A stretch of DNA of 64,000 nucleotides from Sthenelais limicola (Eukaryota; Annelida; Polychaeta; Phyllodocida; Sigalionidae). The notes under the pieces are model-generated. The model was not told the origin of the DNA and did not search any database. It worked only from the letters and a program-made list of their open reading frames with translations. The position numbers and the translations under genes are program-made. Where the stretch lies: positions 135,146,755-135,210,754 of the forward strand of contig OW804094.1 in the NCBI GenBank assembly GCA_942159475.1, read 5' to 3'. This document shows, in pieces, positions 21,304 through 32,457 of the stretch (within the stretch, counting starts at the first letter, position 1; each line of letters opens with the position of its first letter).

Positions 21304-21713
21304 TGTGATGTGTTTCAGGAAAATGAGTCATAAGTCGCAAAATTGATATTTTTTAAAGTGTTTTTTTCATAAGATCACATTATTGGAATGTTCCAACTTT
21401 TTGAGGGTTGATACCTCATGGTTACATCAATATATGTATCAAATTTCAGGACAATCTATGTAATATATCCTTTAGTTCTAAAGGTCCTCATATGGACTAC
21501 ATTTAGTTACTTTACTGATTATTGACCCCCAGAAATATTGGAAACTTCTTTTTTAAAAAACGAAAATATCAAACTTAAAATCTAGAAATACTTATTAGAT
21601 TATTAGACTGTTTGCTATCTTTAGAATCGGCTTGATCTCATCTGTTCAAATATAATGATATCTCAAAATCAATTTTTTGCGACTTATGACTCATTTTCCT
21701 GAAACACATCACA
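21304..21713 (-). mobile_element. MITE-B copy, complete
   Basis: Family description: ends TGTGATGTGTTTCAGGAAAA and TTTTCCTGAAACACATCACA, with GAGTCATAAGTCGCAAAA completing the inverted repeat. It is flanked by TA (21302-21303, 21714-21715), as known for Tc1/mariner insertions. The minus-orientation interior includes CATCTGTTCAAATATAATGA and GCTTGATCTCATC. There is no transposase frame, so it is a non-autonomous derivative. Confidence 0.92.
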
Positions 21714-21715
21714 TA

Positions 21716-22434
21716 TTATTGAATGGTGTGATTTCATTCTATAATCAATGAAGGCCATGCAAATTAATGCATATTCAAAATTGTTTAGACACCAATTTTT
21801 AAGTATGGACAAGAATATATGAACATTATTTAATTATTTAAATATTCAAGTATACTAGCTCTTTGGCTTTGGTAACATTCATGCTTACAGGGCTCAGATA
21901 AAGAATAACTCATTTTTTACTGATGCACATCGGAAATGACTGACTTTTAAGGTCCTTAAGGTCCAATGATACAAGGCTGCCAACAAGGGTAAGGCCAGAA
22001 ATGTGGATTTTTAATTGATGGGTCCGCCATGAGTGCCTCAGACAGGCTAATGAGATCCGGAGGGGAATTTATTTGCAAAATGAGTGGTATTGTAAGATGA
22101 ATTTGAGGACCCCCAGGGCAATCCCCTGGGTTAGAATAGAAGCCCTGGGTTCCTACAAGTTAAATTACCTGTTAGCCAATTCTCCAATCATCAATACAAT
22201 TTAAAAAGTAATCAATTTAATTTAAAAGGTCGTCAATTCAATTAAAAAACAATGTTTCCATTGTTGCCGTATGTATAATCTACTGCCCTGTTTAACATTC
22301 CATTTTCATCCAAATGATGGGAAATTTGTTCAATGCATGTTTGATTTACTCTATCACATGGTAGCGCAACAATGGAATACACAATGTGGCACATAGACGG
22401 TTGGATTATTTAGTAGTATAGAGATGTGACAGAC
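21716..22434. other. No gene or repeat recognised
   Basis: AT-rich sequence with a short A/T-rich direct repeat (CAATTTAATTTAAAA, CAATTCAATTAAAAA) at about 22190-22250. No coding frame is supported. Confidence 0.4.
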
Positions 22435-22436
22435 AG

Positions 22437-22912
22437 AGGAGGAAGGTTAAAAGAGAGAGAGACAGAAGAGGGATAGAGAGAGGGGAGAGAGAGGGAGATA
22501 GGGAGACATGGGAGAGAGGGAGAAAGAGGGGAGACAGATAGGGAGAGGGGGAGAGGGAGAGGGAGAGAGGGAGAGAGTAGGGGGAGAGAGGAAGAGAGAG
22601 ACAGACAGAAGAGGGAGAGAGAGATAGGAAGAGAGCGAGAGGGAGAGAGAGGGAGAGAGCGGGAGAGAGAGAAGGAGCGAGAGATGAGGAGAGAGAATTA
22701 AAAGAGAGAGGGAGAGAGAGATGAGGAGAGAAAGAGAAGGAGAGAGAGAGTTAAAGAGAGAGAGGTAGAGAGATAGAGGGAGGGAGAGAGAGGGAGAGAG
22801 GGGGGGAGAGAGAGGGGGAGAGAGAGGGAGAGAGTGGGAGAAAGAGAAGGAGCAAGAGATGAGGAGAGAGAGAGTTAAAGAGAGAGTGTGTGTGTGGAGG
22901 GGGGGGGGGGTG
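22437..22912. repeat. (GAGA)n purine tract, ~475 bp
   Basis: Almost uninterrupted GAGAGG/GAGAGA, ending in GTGTGTGTGGAGG and a G run. One strand is nearly all purine over ~475 bp. Confidence 0.95.
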
Positions 22913-23010
22913 GTGGGTGATGTTGGGGCAGTGATAGTGAGAGACGGTCTAACTGACCAATACTACATACTATGCGGAATAATATATCCTTAAATACAAA
23001 TACCATGTTA

Positions 23011-23232
23011 TAGGGCGACTCCACTAGAGAGAAAAACGGCGCTGCCAAATTTTGCTGTTGCCCACTAATTTGTTGCAACAAATATCCATACAGAAACAAC
23101 AGTTTCCAGAGAATGTGGCAACACATCTGACACTCCTCCATTTGCGTTTTCATTGCAAACATGAAATGAACTGATGTTAGTGGGCAACAAAAAAAATTGT
23201 CGCTGACGTTTTTCCTCTAGTGGAGTTCCGCT
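23011..23232. mobile_element. MITE-E foldback element
   Basis: Inverted ends TAGGGCGACTCCACTAGAGA and TCTAGTGGAGTTCCGCTA. Inside, AAAAACGGCGCTG and TTGCTGTTGCCCACTAA are mirrored by TTAGTGGGCAACAA and CGCTGACGTTTTT. A 95-codon minus-strand frame (22875-23162) covers it and the preceding tract and is rejected. Confidence 0.8.
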
Positions 23233-23308
23233 ACTAAAGATATCATTCTTGCATCTAACCCAATCTCTGTATTGAGTTCATTTTACATGAAGATTAAAAC
23301 CTCTATAT

Positions 23309-23540
23309 GGGCCCGATCTTAAAAAAATGTAGAATCGGCAGATCTACACATTTAGTAAATTCTGCTAAATTAGACTGAAAAATGGTCAATACCAGGCATA
23401 TCTAAATATTTTATATTGTCTTGATTCAAACAATCTGTTGGACTAGATTGAAGCAATTTTGAGCATTGTTTTTGTCATAAATTGGAGTTATTTGCGAGGA
23501 TTGGAGGAGGCGAATTGTACAATCTCTGGCGATTTCACCC
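23309..23540 (-). mobile_element. MITE-A copy, complete
   Basis: Left end GGGCCCGATCTTAAAAAAAT, right end ATCTCTGGCGATTTCACCC. The interior (GGATTGGAGGAGGCGAATTG) belongs to the variant with GGCGATTTCACCC ends, shared with 27706-27940. Confidence 0.88.
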
Positions 23541-23978
23541 ATATATATATTTATAAGCGAGAACGTCACAGCTCATTCATCACAGATAGTTCCACTGATC
23601 TGATCGTATGCCACCAGTACATACATTATTCATACATAAAAGGTTCCATTAAAATGATCCACGATGTCTCGCACAGCTTTTTCAGATGTAACTGAAACCA
23701 GGAAGCTGTTGGTGGCAATCCCACCGTTCCATTTCAATTCTCAACGCAGCAATTTGAAACTGAAGCCCAAGGTAATGGCTGCAAATGACGTTAGAGTTAC
23801 CTTCAACTCAATACCACCACCGTTAGATGATTGTACTGTCACATGCTAAAATGAGACCATCTTTTGATAGAGCTAATATTTCTCTCCTTGCCGTATGCGA
23901 ATCCAATTATTCCCTTTCAAAAGACGAGATGATCTCATCAGGAATGCCCGGGCAAGGTTATTCCTGTGGTAGCGAATA

Positions 23979-24320
23979 GGGGATTTGCATAGCCGCCATT
24001 TTGAATTTTGATTCACATGGAATTATGGGTCTGATGGTACAGTGTAAAATCTATAGAAAACATGCATGTTCATCATGGTGTATTTATCAAAGCTCTAATG
24101 TCAATATCCATGTGTTTTACATGTTTCCATGACACAAGCCTCCATCTTTCCCATCATGCATTTGTCTTTTATAGATCATTCATAAAAGATGTGATATTGG
24201 TGACAACATTCCTGCAATTTTCGATAAAAATGTTGTCAAATATTTGTATGTCACATTTCCTCAGAATCCATCCCAGGATACACTGTAATAGACATGCGCT
24301 GTGACACATGCAACTCCCCT
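23979..24320 (+). mobile_element. MITE-F copy 1
   Basis: Family ends GGGGATTTGCATAGCCGCCA and CACATGCAACTCCCC, flanked by ATA/TAT. The interior includes TGGAATTATGGGTCTGATGG, CATCTTTCCCATCATGCATT and ACAGACATGCGC-type sequence. Four copies occur in the window (also 52414, 52990, 54798). Confidence 0.85.
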
Positions 24321-24440
24321 ATTCAAATCGAATGGGGAAAGTAAATGGAAGAAATCTATCTTCAATTGTATGTAGGAAAACTTTCCAGGTGACAATCGGT
24401 TCCTAGGAAACAATTTCCTTAGTCTCCCATGTATGTATAT

Positions 24441-24686
24441 GGGTGAAATTTTCAGAAAATGTACAATTCATCTTCACCAATCCTTTCAAATAACCCTAAT
24501 TTAAGTGAGAAGTGACGTTCAAAATGCAGTTTAACATAATGAAAGAGATATTTCCAATCAACCCAATGCCAAAGGTATGCTGCTATACCCAATATTTATC
24601 ATTGTCCTGTCTAACTTAAGTTAACAATAACAAAAGTTATCAAATTTGTAGAGCTGCCGATTGTGCATTTTCTGAAAATCTGACCC
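24441..24686 (+). mobile_element. MITE-A copy, complete
   Basis: GGGTGAAATTTTCAGAAAAT to TTTTCTGAAAATCTGACCC, with ATAT on both sides. The interior is longer than usual near TTAAGTTAACAATAAC. Confidence 0.9.
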
Positions 24687-24975
24687 ATATATCGGCAATT
24701 TGGTCATCCATTGTATTCAATATTAGAGACGGGTTCGGAACAACTGAAAGTAAAATACACTCAAGGTCCAAACCCTCAGATCAGATAAGAATGGTCTGCT
24801 TCGCTAATCGGTTTCCTTGCCTAAGACTAGGCGTTCTTATGGGAATACATAATGACATTTTGCGGTCTTAATAGCACTTTGCGGTTTGAGGCGAGAGGTT
24901 TTCCTTCCGTTTGAAGGGACTCAAACCTACTTTTTAGTCAACTTTAGCCTAGACTGAATATTAAGGTTATAATAT

Positions 24976-25062
24976 ATGATGTGGATCAGGAAAATGAGTC
25001 ACAAGTCGCAAGAAATGGATTTTGAGATATTATCATATTTGAAAAGATGAGATCAAGGGAAT
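24976..25062 (+). mobile_element. MITE-B fragment, left end only
   Basis: ATGATGTGGATCAGGAAAAT and GAGTCACAAGTCGCAAGAAA, followed by GATTTTGAGATATTATCATA. The match ends after GATGAGATCAAGGGAAT. Confidence 0.75.
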
Positions 25063-25140
25063 ACAACTATTTCAAATTAGTATCCTCAGCTGTAAAAGAT
25101 GTGGGATAGGACTATTTCCGGTCAAGACCAACATATATAC

Positions 25141-25357
25141 GGGTCAGATTCTCAAATGATGTACAATTCAACATCACCAATCTTCTCAAATAACCCAAAT
25201 TTTAGACAGTTCAACCTAACCAAACAGATAGCAGCTGAATCAATGCAATGCCAAATATACTCGAATTTACCTAGTATTGGCCAAATTGCAGCCTAATTTA
25301 GCAGAATTTACTCAATGTGTACAGCTGCCAATTGTACATTTTCTGAAAATCTGACCC
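25141..25357 (+). mobile_element. MITE-A copy, 8-bp flanking repeat
   Basis: GGGTCAGATTCTCAAATGAT to TTTTCTGAAAATCTGACCC. Perfect ATATATAC on both sides (25133-25140 and 25358-25365). About 18 bp of the usual interior (after TTTTAGACAGTTCAACC) is deleted. Confidence 0.92.
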
Positions 25358-25458
25358 ATATATACATCTATATTTCCAGTCAGAGGCTGATTCCTAGTCG
25401 CCAAACTGTAAATGAGCATGTGCGGGGGAATACCTCTGGATGCACTTTTCCTATCTCC

Positions 25459-25668
25459 TTTTGCCTTTTTTGTTCTTTTTTTTTCATTTAGAATGTTTTA
25501 ACAGCAAATTAATAGGTCAAATCATTTCACGAGTAGTCAAGTACAATGAAGATATATAGTCATTTCGCAAATCAATTTTAACCTAGACATGGGCTCACAG
25601 GTACATATTCATTGCTGAATTCCATGGTTTTCTGTCCACTGCTGTGTCTAACTACTGACTCACACTGG
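25459..25668 (-). mobile_element. Retroposon I, copy 1
   Basis: A T-rich start (tail on the minus strand) and CATTTAGAATGTTTTAACAG. Further on come ATGGGCTCACAGG and CCATGGTTTTCTGTCCACTG with GTGTCTAACTAC. The same blocks occur at 49861-50090 and 50150-50312, and partly at 27340-27413. No frame and no polymerase III promoter recognised. Confidence 0.6.
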
Positions 25669-25769
25669 TTCTAGTTTATCTAGTTCTAGTGCTATGATGA
25701 TGGACTGGTATACTAACACAATGTTAATACCATGGTGAAGAACCAACACCCTAAGTTGAAATGGTTGTA

Positions 25770-25955
25770 TGTTTCCAATGAATGTAAACAATAGGACACA
25801 CAATACGTATTTCTATATATAAGTGTATGCATGAAAAGGAGTTAGCGATAATTCCTGATGGTCACTCACTATAGTAAAGTAGATAAATATATTCCTTAGG
25901 GTAACCACAGATATGCAAGAAGATATTCAATCCACAGTCTCGAGATCTGGTCCAG
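25770..25955 (+). mobile_element. MITE-B fragment, middle
   Basis: Interior wording of the family (AATGAATGTAAACAATAGGA, TATTTCTATATATAAG, ACTATAGTAAAGTAGATAAA) without either inverted end. Confidence 0.6.
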
Positions 25956-26397
25956 AAGCGCCATACACCCCAACAACTGAAGGATGAAGTATTGGATGAC
26001 ATGCTTTCTTCATTACGAATTTAATCTGAATACTTGTCCAGCCTTGACCCACTTTCATAATTATGAATTGTCCTAAACGGCTATACATTTATCATATTCA
26101 TTGTTCTGAACACACAATGTGAACATTCATTTTAAGAAAATGGATTGGATCCATGAAAGCTATTTTTTCCCTTAAAATACGAAGCCTTCTGTTCAATACA
26201 AACCGGAGCACGAGCGAAGGTTTTGACTATGGAAGGAGTTGAAATACACTCAGTCATTTTGTGATATCATGTTTCTGTCTTTTCCTACTCGTCTTTCCTC
26301 CAAAAGCCTTAGAACCGAAGCAGTAAGACGATCTGCAGTCTCTTCCCACTGCACCTAAAGCACTACCCATTGCGATACACGTTTCTCCTTCACATTT

Positions 26398-26631
26398 GGG
26401 TCAGATTTTCAGAAAATGTACAATTCAACTTCGCCAATCTTCTCAAATAACCCAAATTTCAGACGAAAATAAAGTCCAAAATACAGTTCAACCTAACCAT
26501 ACATATTGCTAATATAATGTAATGCCCAATATACTCGAATTTACCTAGTATTGACCAAATTGTAGCCTAATTTAGAAGAATTTACTAAATGTGTAGAGCT
26601 GCCAATTGTACATTTTCTGAAAATCTGACCC
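26398..26631 (+). mobile_element. MITE-A copy, complete
   Basis: GGGTCAGATTTTCAGAAAAT to TTTTCTGAAAATCTGACCC with intact, symmetrical ends. ATTT flanks both sides (26394-26397, 26632-26635), one of the clearest 4-bp candidate target duplications. Confidence 0.93.
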
Positions 26632-27339
26632 ATTTGTATAATAAGGCCCGGAAAACTTCAACTTAAAGCCCAGGCCAGTACTTGTTCATTTACTACCGAG
26701 AATGGAATGTCTGAAGAAGCATTAGTCATGGAATTATTAGGGAATATTAATAGTGGTAAAAGAATGTTATCCAGTTTGAAAGGGGATCATAGATATTGGG
26801 GGCCATATAAGATATTAATATTCTAAACTTCAGAGGTCTTATTTTTGTTTAAAACAATTTTATTGGCATATATTCACAACAGTGATACGTCTCATCCCCA
26901 AGTGAAAATGATATTTAACTAATCAATACAAAAGCATTATACATTTAAACATTTAAGTACAGTACAAGGTTAATTATCTACGCATCAGATCTTATTCAAC
27001 CTTTCATCAATACTACAACGACTTCTTCATTTGGTCATCGCTTATTACATACATACACTATTATTATTTTTTTTGTATTTTTTGCCTCAAAATGAATCGA
27101 AACAATGCATATGATTTGTTCGCAGTAAGATAAAAACAAGTATTTCTTCGGGCAACACCGATTTTTGGCTGTTTAACAGCCGTCATACTCTCATATCATT
27201 TACTATCAGTCCAGTAAAAATTTCTAGACCTATTTCGGTTTCCCAGTCGACAGTTTACAATTCTACAGTTTCAACCCACATCTCAACCCTTAGAAGTAAG
27301 ACCAGTGTAAAAGATGAACCAATGGATGCCATGCACATA

Positions 27340-27413
27340 TGAGGATGATGGGCTAACAGGTAATAATTCAATGCAGAATAACCATGGCCTTCCGCCCACT
27401 GCTGTGTCTAACT
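27340..27413 (-). mobile_element. Retroposon I fragment
   Basis: GATGGGCTAACAGGTAATAA, then CCATGGCCTTCCGCCCACTG and GTGTCTAACTAC match the distal half of retroposon I. The T-rich stretch at 27060-27085 may be its tail end, with diverged sequence between. Confidence 0.45.
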
Positions 27414-27433
27414 ACACTAGGCTCTCTATATAT

Positions 27434-27668
27434 GGGTCAGATTTTCAGAAAATATACAAATGGCAGCTGTACACATTTAGTAAACTCTAATAAATTAGGC
27501 TGCAGTTTGGCCAACACTAGGTAAATTCGAGTATATTTGGCATTGCATTGATTCTAGCAATCTGTTTGGTTAAGTTGAACTGTATTTTGAACTTTATTTT
27601 CGTCTGAAATTTGGGTTATTCGAGAAGATTAGCGAAGTTGAATTGTACATCTTCTGAAAATCTGACCC
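27434..27668 (-). mobile_element. MITE-A copy, complete
   Basis: GGGTCAGATTTTCAGAAAAT to CTTCTGAAAATCTGACCC with ATATAT on both sides. Only 37 bp separate it from the next copy in the same orientation. Confidence 0.93.
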
Positions 27669-27705
27669 ATATATAAAGTACTCAACATTAAGTCAGAGTA
27701 TGTGT

Positions 27706-27940
27706 GGGTCCGATCTCCAAAGTAAATACAATCGGAAGATCTACACATTTAATATATTCTGCTAAATCAGACAGAACAATGGTCGATACTCTGTATATCT
27801 GACTACATTTGATATTGCCTGGATTAAAAAAAATGAGTTGGGCTATGTTGAACCACATTTCGAACATCATTTTGTCATGAATTTGAGTAATTTGCGAGGA
27901 TTGGAGAAGACGAATTGTACAATTTCTGGCGATTTCACCC
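27706..27940 (-). mobile_element. MITE-A copy, complete
   Basis: Left end GGGTCCGATCTCCAAAGTAA, right end TTTCTGGCGATTTCACCC, a variant like 23309-23540. The minus-strand frame 27688-27996 is its translation and not a gene. Confidence 0.88.
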
Positions 27941-28046
27941 ATGTATAAATGCATGCAATACATGCGTGTACACAAGTAAATACATAGTACTCTCATCTAT
28001 ATTTCATACGAAATGTTAAACAATGATAACATGGGAGGTAATAAAT

Positions 28047-28267
28047 GAGTGAAATCGCCAGAAAAGGTACAATATCCCTTCACCAATCCTCTCAAATAAT
28101 CCAAAATCGAGACAAAAATAAGGTTCACAATTCAGCTCAACATAACCAAACAGATCGTTTGAATCCAGGCAATATCAAATATATGCAGATATACCTAGTA
28201 TTGACCATTTCTCAGTCTAATTTAACATGTAGATCTGCCGATTGTACATTTTCTGAAGATTTGACCC
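28047..28267 (+). mobile_element. MITE-A copy, complete
   Basis: GAGTGAAATCGCCAGAAAAG to TTTTCTGAAGATTTGACCC, with the asymmetric end pair (GCC at the left, GATTTGACCC at the right) seen in the second subfamily. Confidence 0.88.
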
Positions 28268-28336
28268 TAATACCAGTGATTGGTAGCATGTACTGACTAC
28301 ATGGAGCCCTGGGAGACTTACAGGGCAAACTCCTAG

Positions 28337-28571
28337 TGGATTTTCAGAAAATGTACAATTCAACTTCACTAATCCTCTCAAATAACCCAATACAAATCTA
28401 AGACGAAAATAAGATTCAAATACAGTTCAACCTAACCAAACAGATTGCTAGAATCAATGCAATGCCGAATATACTCGAATTTACCTAGTATTGACCAATT
28501 TGCAGCGTAATATAGCCAAATTTACCAAATGTGGAAGGCTGCTAATTGTACATTTTCTGAAAATCTGACCC
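28337..28571 (+). mobile_element. MITE-A copy, left tip missing
   Basis: It starts GGATTTTCAGAAAATGTACA (first bases of the end lost) and ends TTTTCTGAAAATCTGACCC. It is the second of three MITE-A copies within 800 bp. Confidence 0.88.
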
Positions 28572-28691
28572 TAGTACATGTACCATTCATGAGGCGGTAA
28601 GGGAGATCTCTCGAGAGATCTTGCGAGATTTCATGGGAGAAGGAAGTGTGTTTGTGTGTGTGTCGGGGAGAAGCTCTAGTTCTATCTATAT

Positions 28692-28836
28692 CGGTGAAAT
28701 CTCCAGAAAATGTACGATTCGTCTTCACCAATCCTATCAAATAACGCAAATTTAAGACAAAAATAACTTTTAAAATATAGTTTAACCTAACCAAATAGAT
28801 TGTTAGAATCAATGCAATGCCGAATATACTCGAATA
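28692..28836 (+). mobile_element. MITE-A copy, right half missing
   Basis: CGGTGAAATCTCCAGAAAAT, then TCACCAATCCTATCAAATAA and TTAACCTAACCAAATAGATT. The match stops after GCCGAATATACTCGAAT. Confidence 0.8.
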
Positions 28837-29569
28837 CTTGATTTGCACAGTATCTAAAAAACCGCCGCTAAAGCTAGAGAAATCTATTCGGGTCAGAAAC
28901 TATCTTTGTTTATCTCAGTGGGCTAGATTCTACATCTTAACCTTAGCCGCATTCTACCGTCTTTATCTTACACAGCATACATCTGCAGTCGATGTAAATA
29001 CCTTTCCTAAATTTCTTTTTTCGAGGCAATCAAACAATCTCGAATAAAGTGGATTTGGTGTGTTTACTTCATATTTGAATGATCCATGTATGGAACCCTG
29101 CCCTCCATTCCTCCCTCCCTCTCTCTGCCCCAGCTATGGCGGTAGTCATTTGTTTGATGGCCAGGGCAACACCATATGTACATGAAATGGCATGTTCAGT
29201 AATTCGCCAGAGCTATATTTAACACTACTTCAACGGTTGAGTGGATTTGGCTTCCACCTTGATCAGGCGATATAGTATGAGCAGGTACTACTGCCTTGGC
29301 TGGCAATCTCTACACGATCACGATCTCTGCTCTTTAATTATGATTTATTATAAGGTGTTATTAAGGCCTGCTCAAATACCAGGTAAAGTCTAAGTGGGAA
29401 ATAGTTTACAATGCAGTATTACGAGCCCTGGAAAGAAATTCCCAAATGTTCTTAATCTTTGATTCAGAGCCTTGGAGGAGATGAAGTACTCAACATAGTT
29501 TTAATCAATTGATTAATTAATTTTGTATTGTCTGGGCAAAACATGGCATAGTGCTATAGTACCAAGCCA

Positions 29570-29789
29570 TCACTGGTAAAGTAGTTAAATATACTCCTTA
29601 GGATAACCTCAGATACGCATCGCTATTATTCAATACACGGTCTTTACATTGTGTACATGTATTCATGCTACTAGCAGCGCTAAGCACCCCAAAAATGAAA
29701 ACATTCTGACCAAGGGTTCTTGTTGGAAAACATGTTAGAAATATCTTTTTTTTTGCGACTTGAGACTCATTCTTCTGTGACACATCACA
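29570..29789 (+). mobile_element. MITE-B copy, left half missing
   Basis: Starts in the interior (CTGGTAAAGTAGTTAAATAT) and ends with TTTTTGCGACTTGAGACTCA and CACATCACA. Confidence 0.75.
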
Positions 29790-29873
29790 TAAGGTTTGGA
29801 TGTATGTAGCTAGACGTTAGAAGACATGTGTAATTACTCATTATACTACGACTGAGTCGGTTATTCACTTGAG

Positions 29874-29948
29874 CTTAATTTTGCATCCAACGCGCGACCT
29901 GTGGCCACTTGTTGGATACAAAATTAAGTCTAAACTCAAGTCATTGAA
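29874..29948. repeat. Hairpin, ~25-bp arms
   Basis: CTTAATTTTGCATCCAAC is mirrored by GTTGGATACAAAATTAAG, and CACTTGAG by CTCAAGT farther out, around a GC-rich loop. A minimal foldback element or a remnant of one. Confidence 0.7.
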
Positions 29949-30145
29949 TCACACTTGTAGTTCTAACCTCTTGTACAGTTCTGTCTAATTACTCCATGTG
30001 TTGAGCTTTGCGTGCGATATGGTGCGATTCCACATAAATTCTGCTCTGTATGTATTCGTATTTTACATAACAACTCCTTTCTCTGTATCCTCAGTATTAT
30101 ACGATCATTTTATTCCTCTTTCCCCTCCGATTAACGCCTGTATGT

Positions 30146-30411
30146 GGGTCAGATTTTCAGAAAATGTACAATTGGCAGCTGTTCATATTTTGTAGATTTT
30201 GCAAAATGAGGCTGCAAACTGCAGCCTCATTTTGCAAAATACTAATACAATACTCAATACTAGGTAAATTCGAGAATATTCGGCATTGCATTGATTCTAG
30301 CAATCTGTTTGGCTAGGTTGAACTGTATTTTGAATTTTATTTCCCTCTGAAATGTGGGTTGTTTGAGAAGATTGGCGATGTTGAATTGTACATTTTCTGA
30401 AAATCTGACCC
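30146..30411 (-). mobile_element. MITE-A copy with an internal hairpin duplication
   Basis: GGGTCAGATTTTCAGAAAAT to TTTTCTGAAAATCTGACCC. Unlike all other copies it carries GCAAAATGAGGCTGCA (30201-30216) followed by its exact inverted copy TGCAGCCTCATTTTGC (30220-30235). This lengthens the element by about 30 bp. Confidence 0.92.
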
Positions 30412-30908
30412 ATATGACACTATAAAGAAGACGACAAAATAACAAGAATCATTTTTATAATAGGTGGACGTGGCATAAGACACCAACCTATACCAAAAAA
30501 GTTTTTCCTGAACATGGTATTATATACACAGTAAGGATCTTATTTTTAAATAAGAATCATTTTATATTTATAATCATAAACATTATATTACTGTTTTGCC
30601 ATTTTAGAATATTAGAAACGCACAATTGTACAATAGATATTAGATTGCTTGAACCATGTGTTTATTCCGAATTGAAGATATATAAATGTAATAATGTAAC
30701 ATATGTAAACCGTAAGTGAACCAATTTAAAAGAAAATCCAACCAATCCATTCTTTACAAATAAGGAGTTTAACTCAGAAGGAAGGAAGCAATCAATGCTG
30801 GTGATTGATATAACAGTACATGTATCAATCACTCCTAATAATGTAATTACCTCATGTTATCTAAACACTCGTAAGTAACTCACCAAACACCAGTAACACT
30901 ACCTATAT

Positions 30909-31145
30909 GGGTCAGAGTTTCAGAAGTTGTACAATCGTCAGCTCTACAAATTTGGTAACTTCTGCTAAATTAGGCTGAAAAATTATAGATGCTACGTATA
31001 TTCAAGTATCTTTGGCATTGAGTTGATTAAAAATATCTCTTTCTCTGTGTTAAACTACATTTTCAACCTCATTTTTCTCTTAGAGATTTGGATTATTCGA
31101 GAGGAAAGGTGAGGGCGAATTGTACTTTTTCTGAAGATCTGACCC
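30909..31145 (-). mobile_element. MITE-A copy, complete
   Basis: GGGTCAGAGTTTCAGAAGTT to TTTTCTGAAGATCTGACCC, ATAT on both sides. The interior GTGAGGGCGAATTGTAC is moderately diverged. Confidence 0.9.
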
Positions 31146-31520
31146 ATATGGCTCACCATTTCGACAATCAATCGCACCACAGGATCATTTCAGATTTACA
31201 ATTTTTCAAAAGTGAGCAAAGGGATACTAACAATGGAGGATTATGTCGCTCCGGGGGAGCTCTTCATGAACCAATCTTGTCAGTGTAATTAACTAGTAGC
31301 GAATAAATCCCATGCCTTCTTTATTAGTGCATGATACCCCTGGCTATTTTTATTTATGTTGAGTGCGTGGAATTCCTCTTGTGATATTTGGCCCACGACC
31401 AAGTCCTGGCCATTGAGGGGATTATATTGGTCTGCTGCTGTTAATGAACTTGGTCAAACAAATAGAGCCTTTACTCACGGTATGCGTACTCCTAACATTA
31501 CCATTATGTTCTCAGTATAT

Positions 31521-31744
31521 GGGCGAATTCGTCAGAAAATGTACAATCGGCAACTCTACACATTTAGTAAATTCTGCTAATTATGGCTGTAAAATAGTAA
31601 ATTTGGGTATATTTGATATTGCTGATTCAAGATATTTGTTGGTTTATGTTGAACTGTATTTCCAACCTTATTTATTGTGTTAAATAGGGGTATTTTGGGG
31701 AGGATTGGTGAAGGCGAATTGTACATTTTCTGGCGAATTCGCCC
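31521..31744 (-). mobile_element. MITE-A copy, complete
   Basis: Both ends carry the same variant (GGGCGAATTCGTCAGAAAAT and TTTTCTGGCGAATTCGCCC). The inverted repeat is therefore nearly perfect despite differing from the family norm, which suggests the ends evolve together. Confidence 0.9.
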
Positions 31745-31994
31745 ATTATATAGGCGTATAATGAACTGAGCCAGCCCCCTTAGCCACCGCCTGAACCGAA
31801 CAATTATTCGTACATAACAAATGCGGTGTATCCGCATTGCTTAAAACATTGCTACACAAACCTGTCCTCAGTTTTATTCACTGATATTGGAGTACAAATT
31901 ACATCAAAAATGAAGTCCATTTTCACCAGGAGTAGATCGGCCAGGAAATATATGGTCAGGGATGACCAAAAGGTAGGAATAGATCGATCAATTA

Positions 31995-32457
31995 TGTGAT
32001 GTTTTATAGAAAAATGAGTCACAAGTCGCAAGAATTGGATTTTGAGATATGATCATATTTGAAGAGATAAGATCAAACGGAATCCAATGATAGTAAACAT
32101 TAGGATATCTAATAACTATTTCTATATTTTAAATTTGATATTTATTTTTGAACAAAAAAATAGCAATATTTCTGGGTGGACAATTACTAGTAAAGTAGCT
32201 GAATATACTCTGAATATATAATCTGAATACACTATATACATATATACTCTGAATATATAATCTATAGTATATATGATCGTAGAAACGCATCGATATATTT
32301 ATTACATTGTCTTGAAATTCGGTAAATATATTTGTAAGATGAACAGCATTAAGCACTCCAACAATCAGAACATTCCCTTAAAGAGATCCCGTGGATAACA
32401 CACTTTGAAAAATATCAATTTTGCGACATATGACTCATTTCCCTGAAACACATCACA
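31995..32457 (+). mobile_element. MITE-B copy, complete
   Basis: TGTGATGTTTTATAGAAAAA to CATTTCCCTGAAACACATCA, TA-flanked (31993-31994, 32458-32459). The interior contains a local tandem expansion of GAATATATAATCTGAA/TACTCTGAATATATAATC (32203-32265). Confidence 0.9.
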
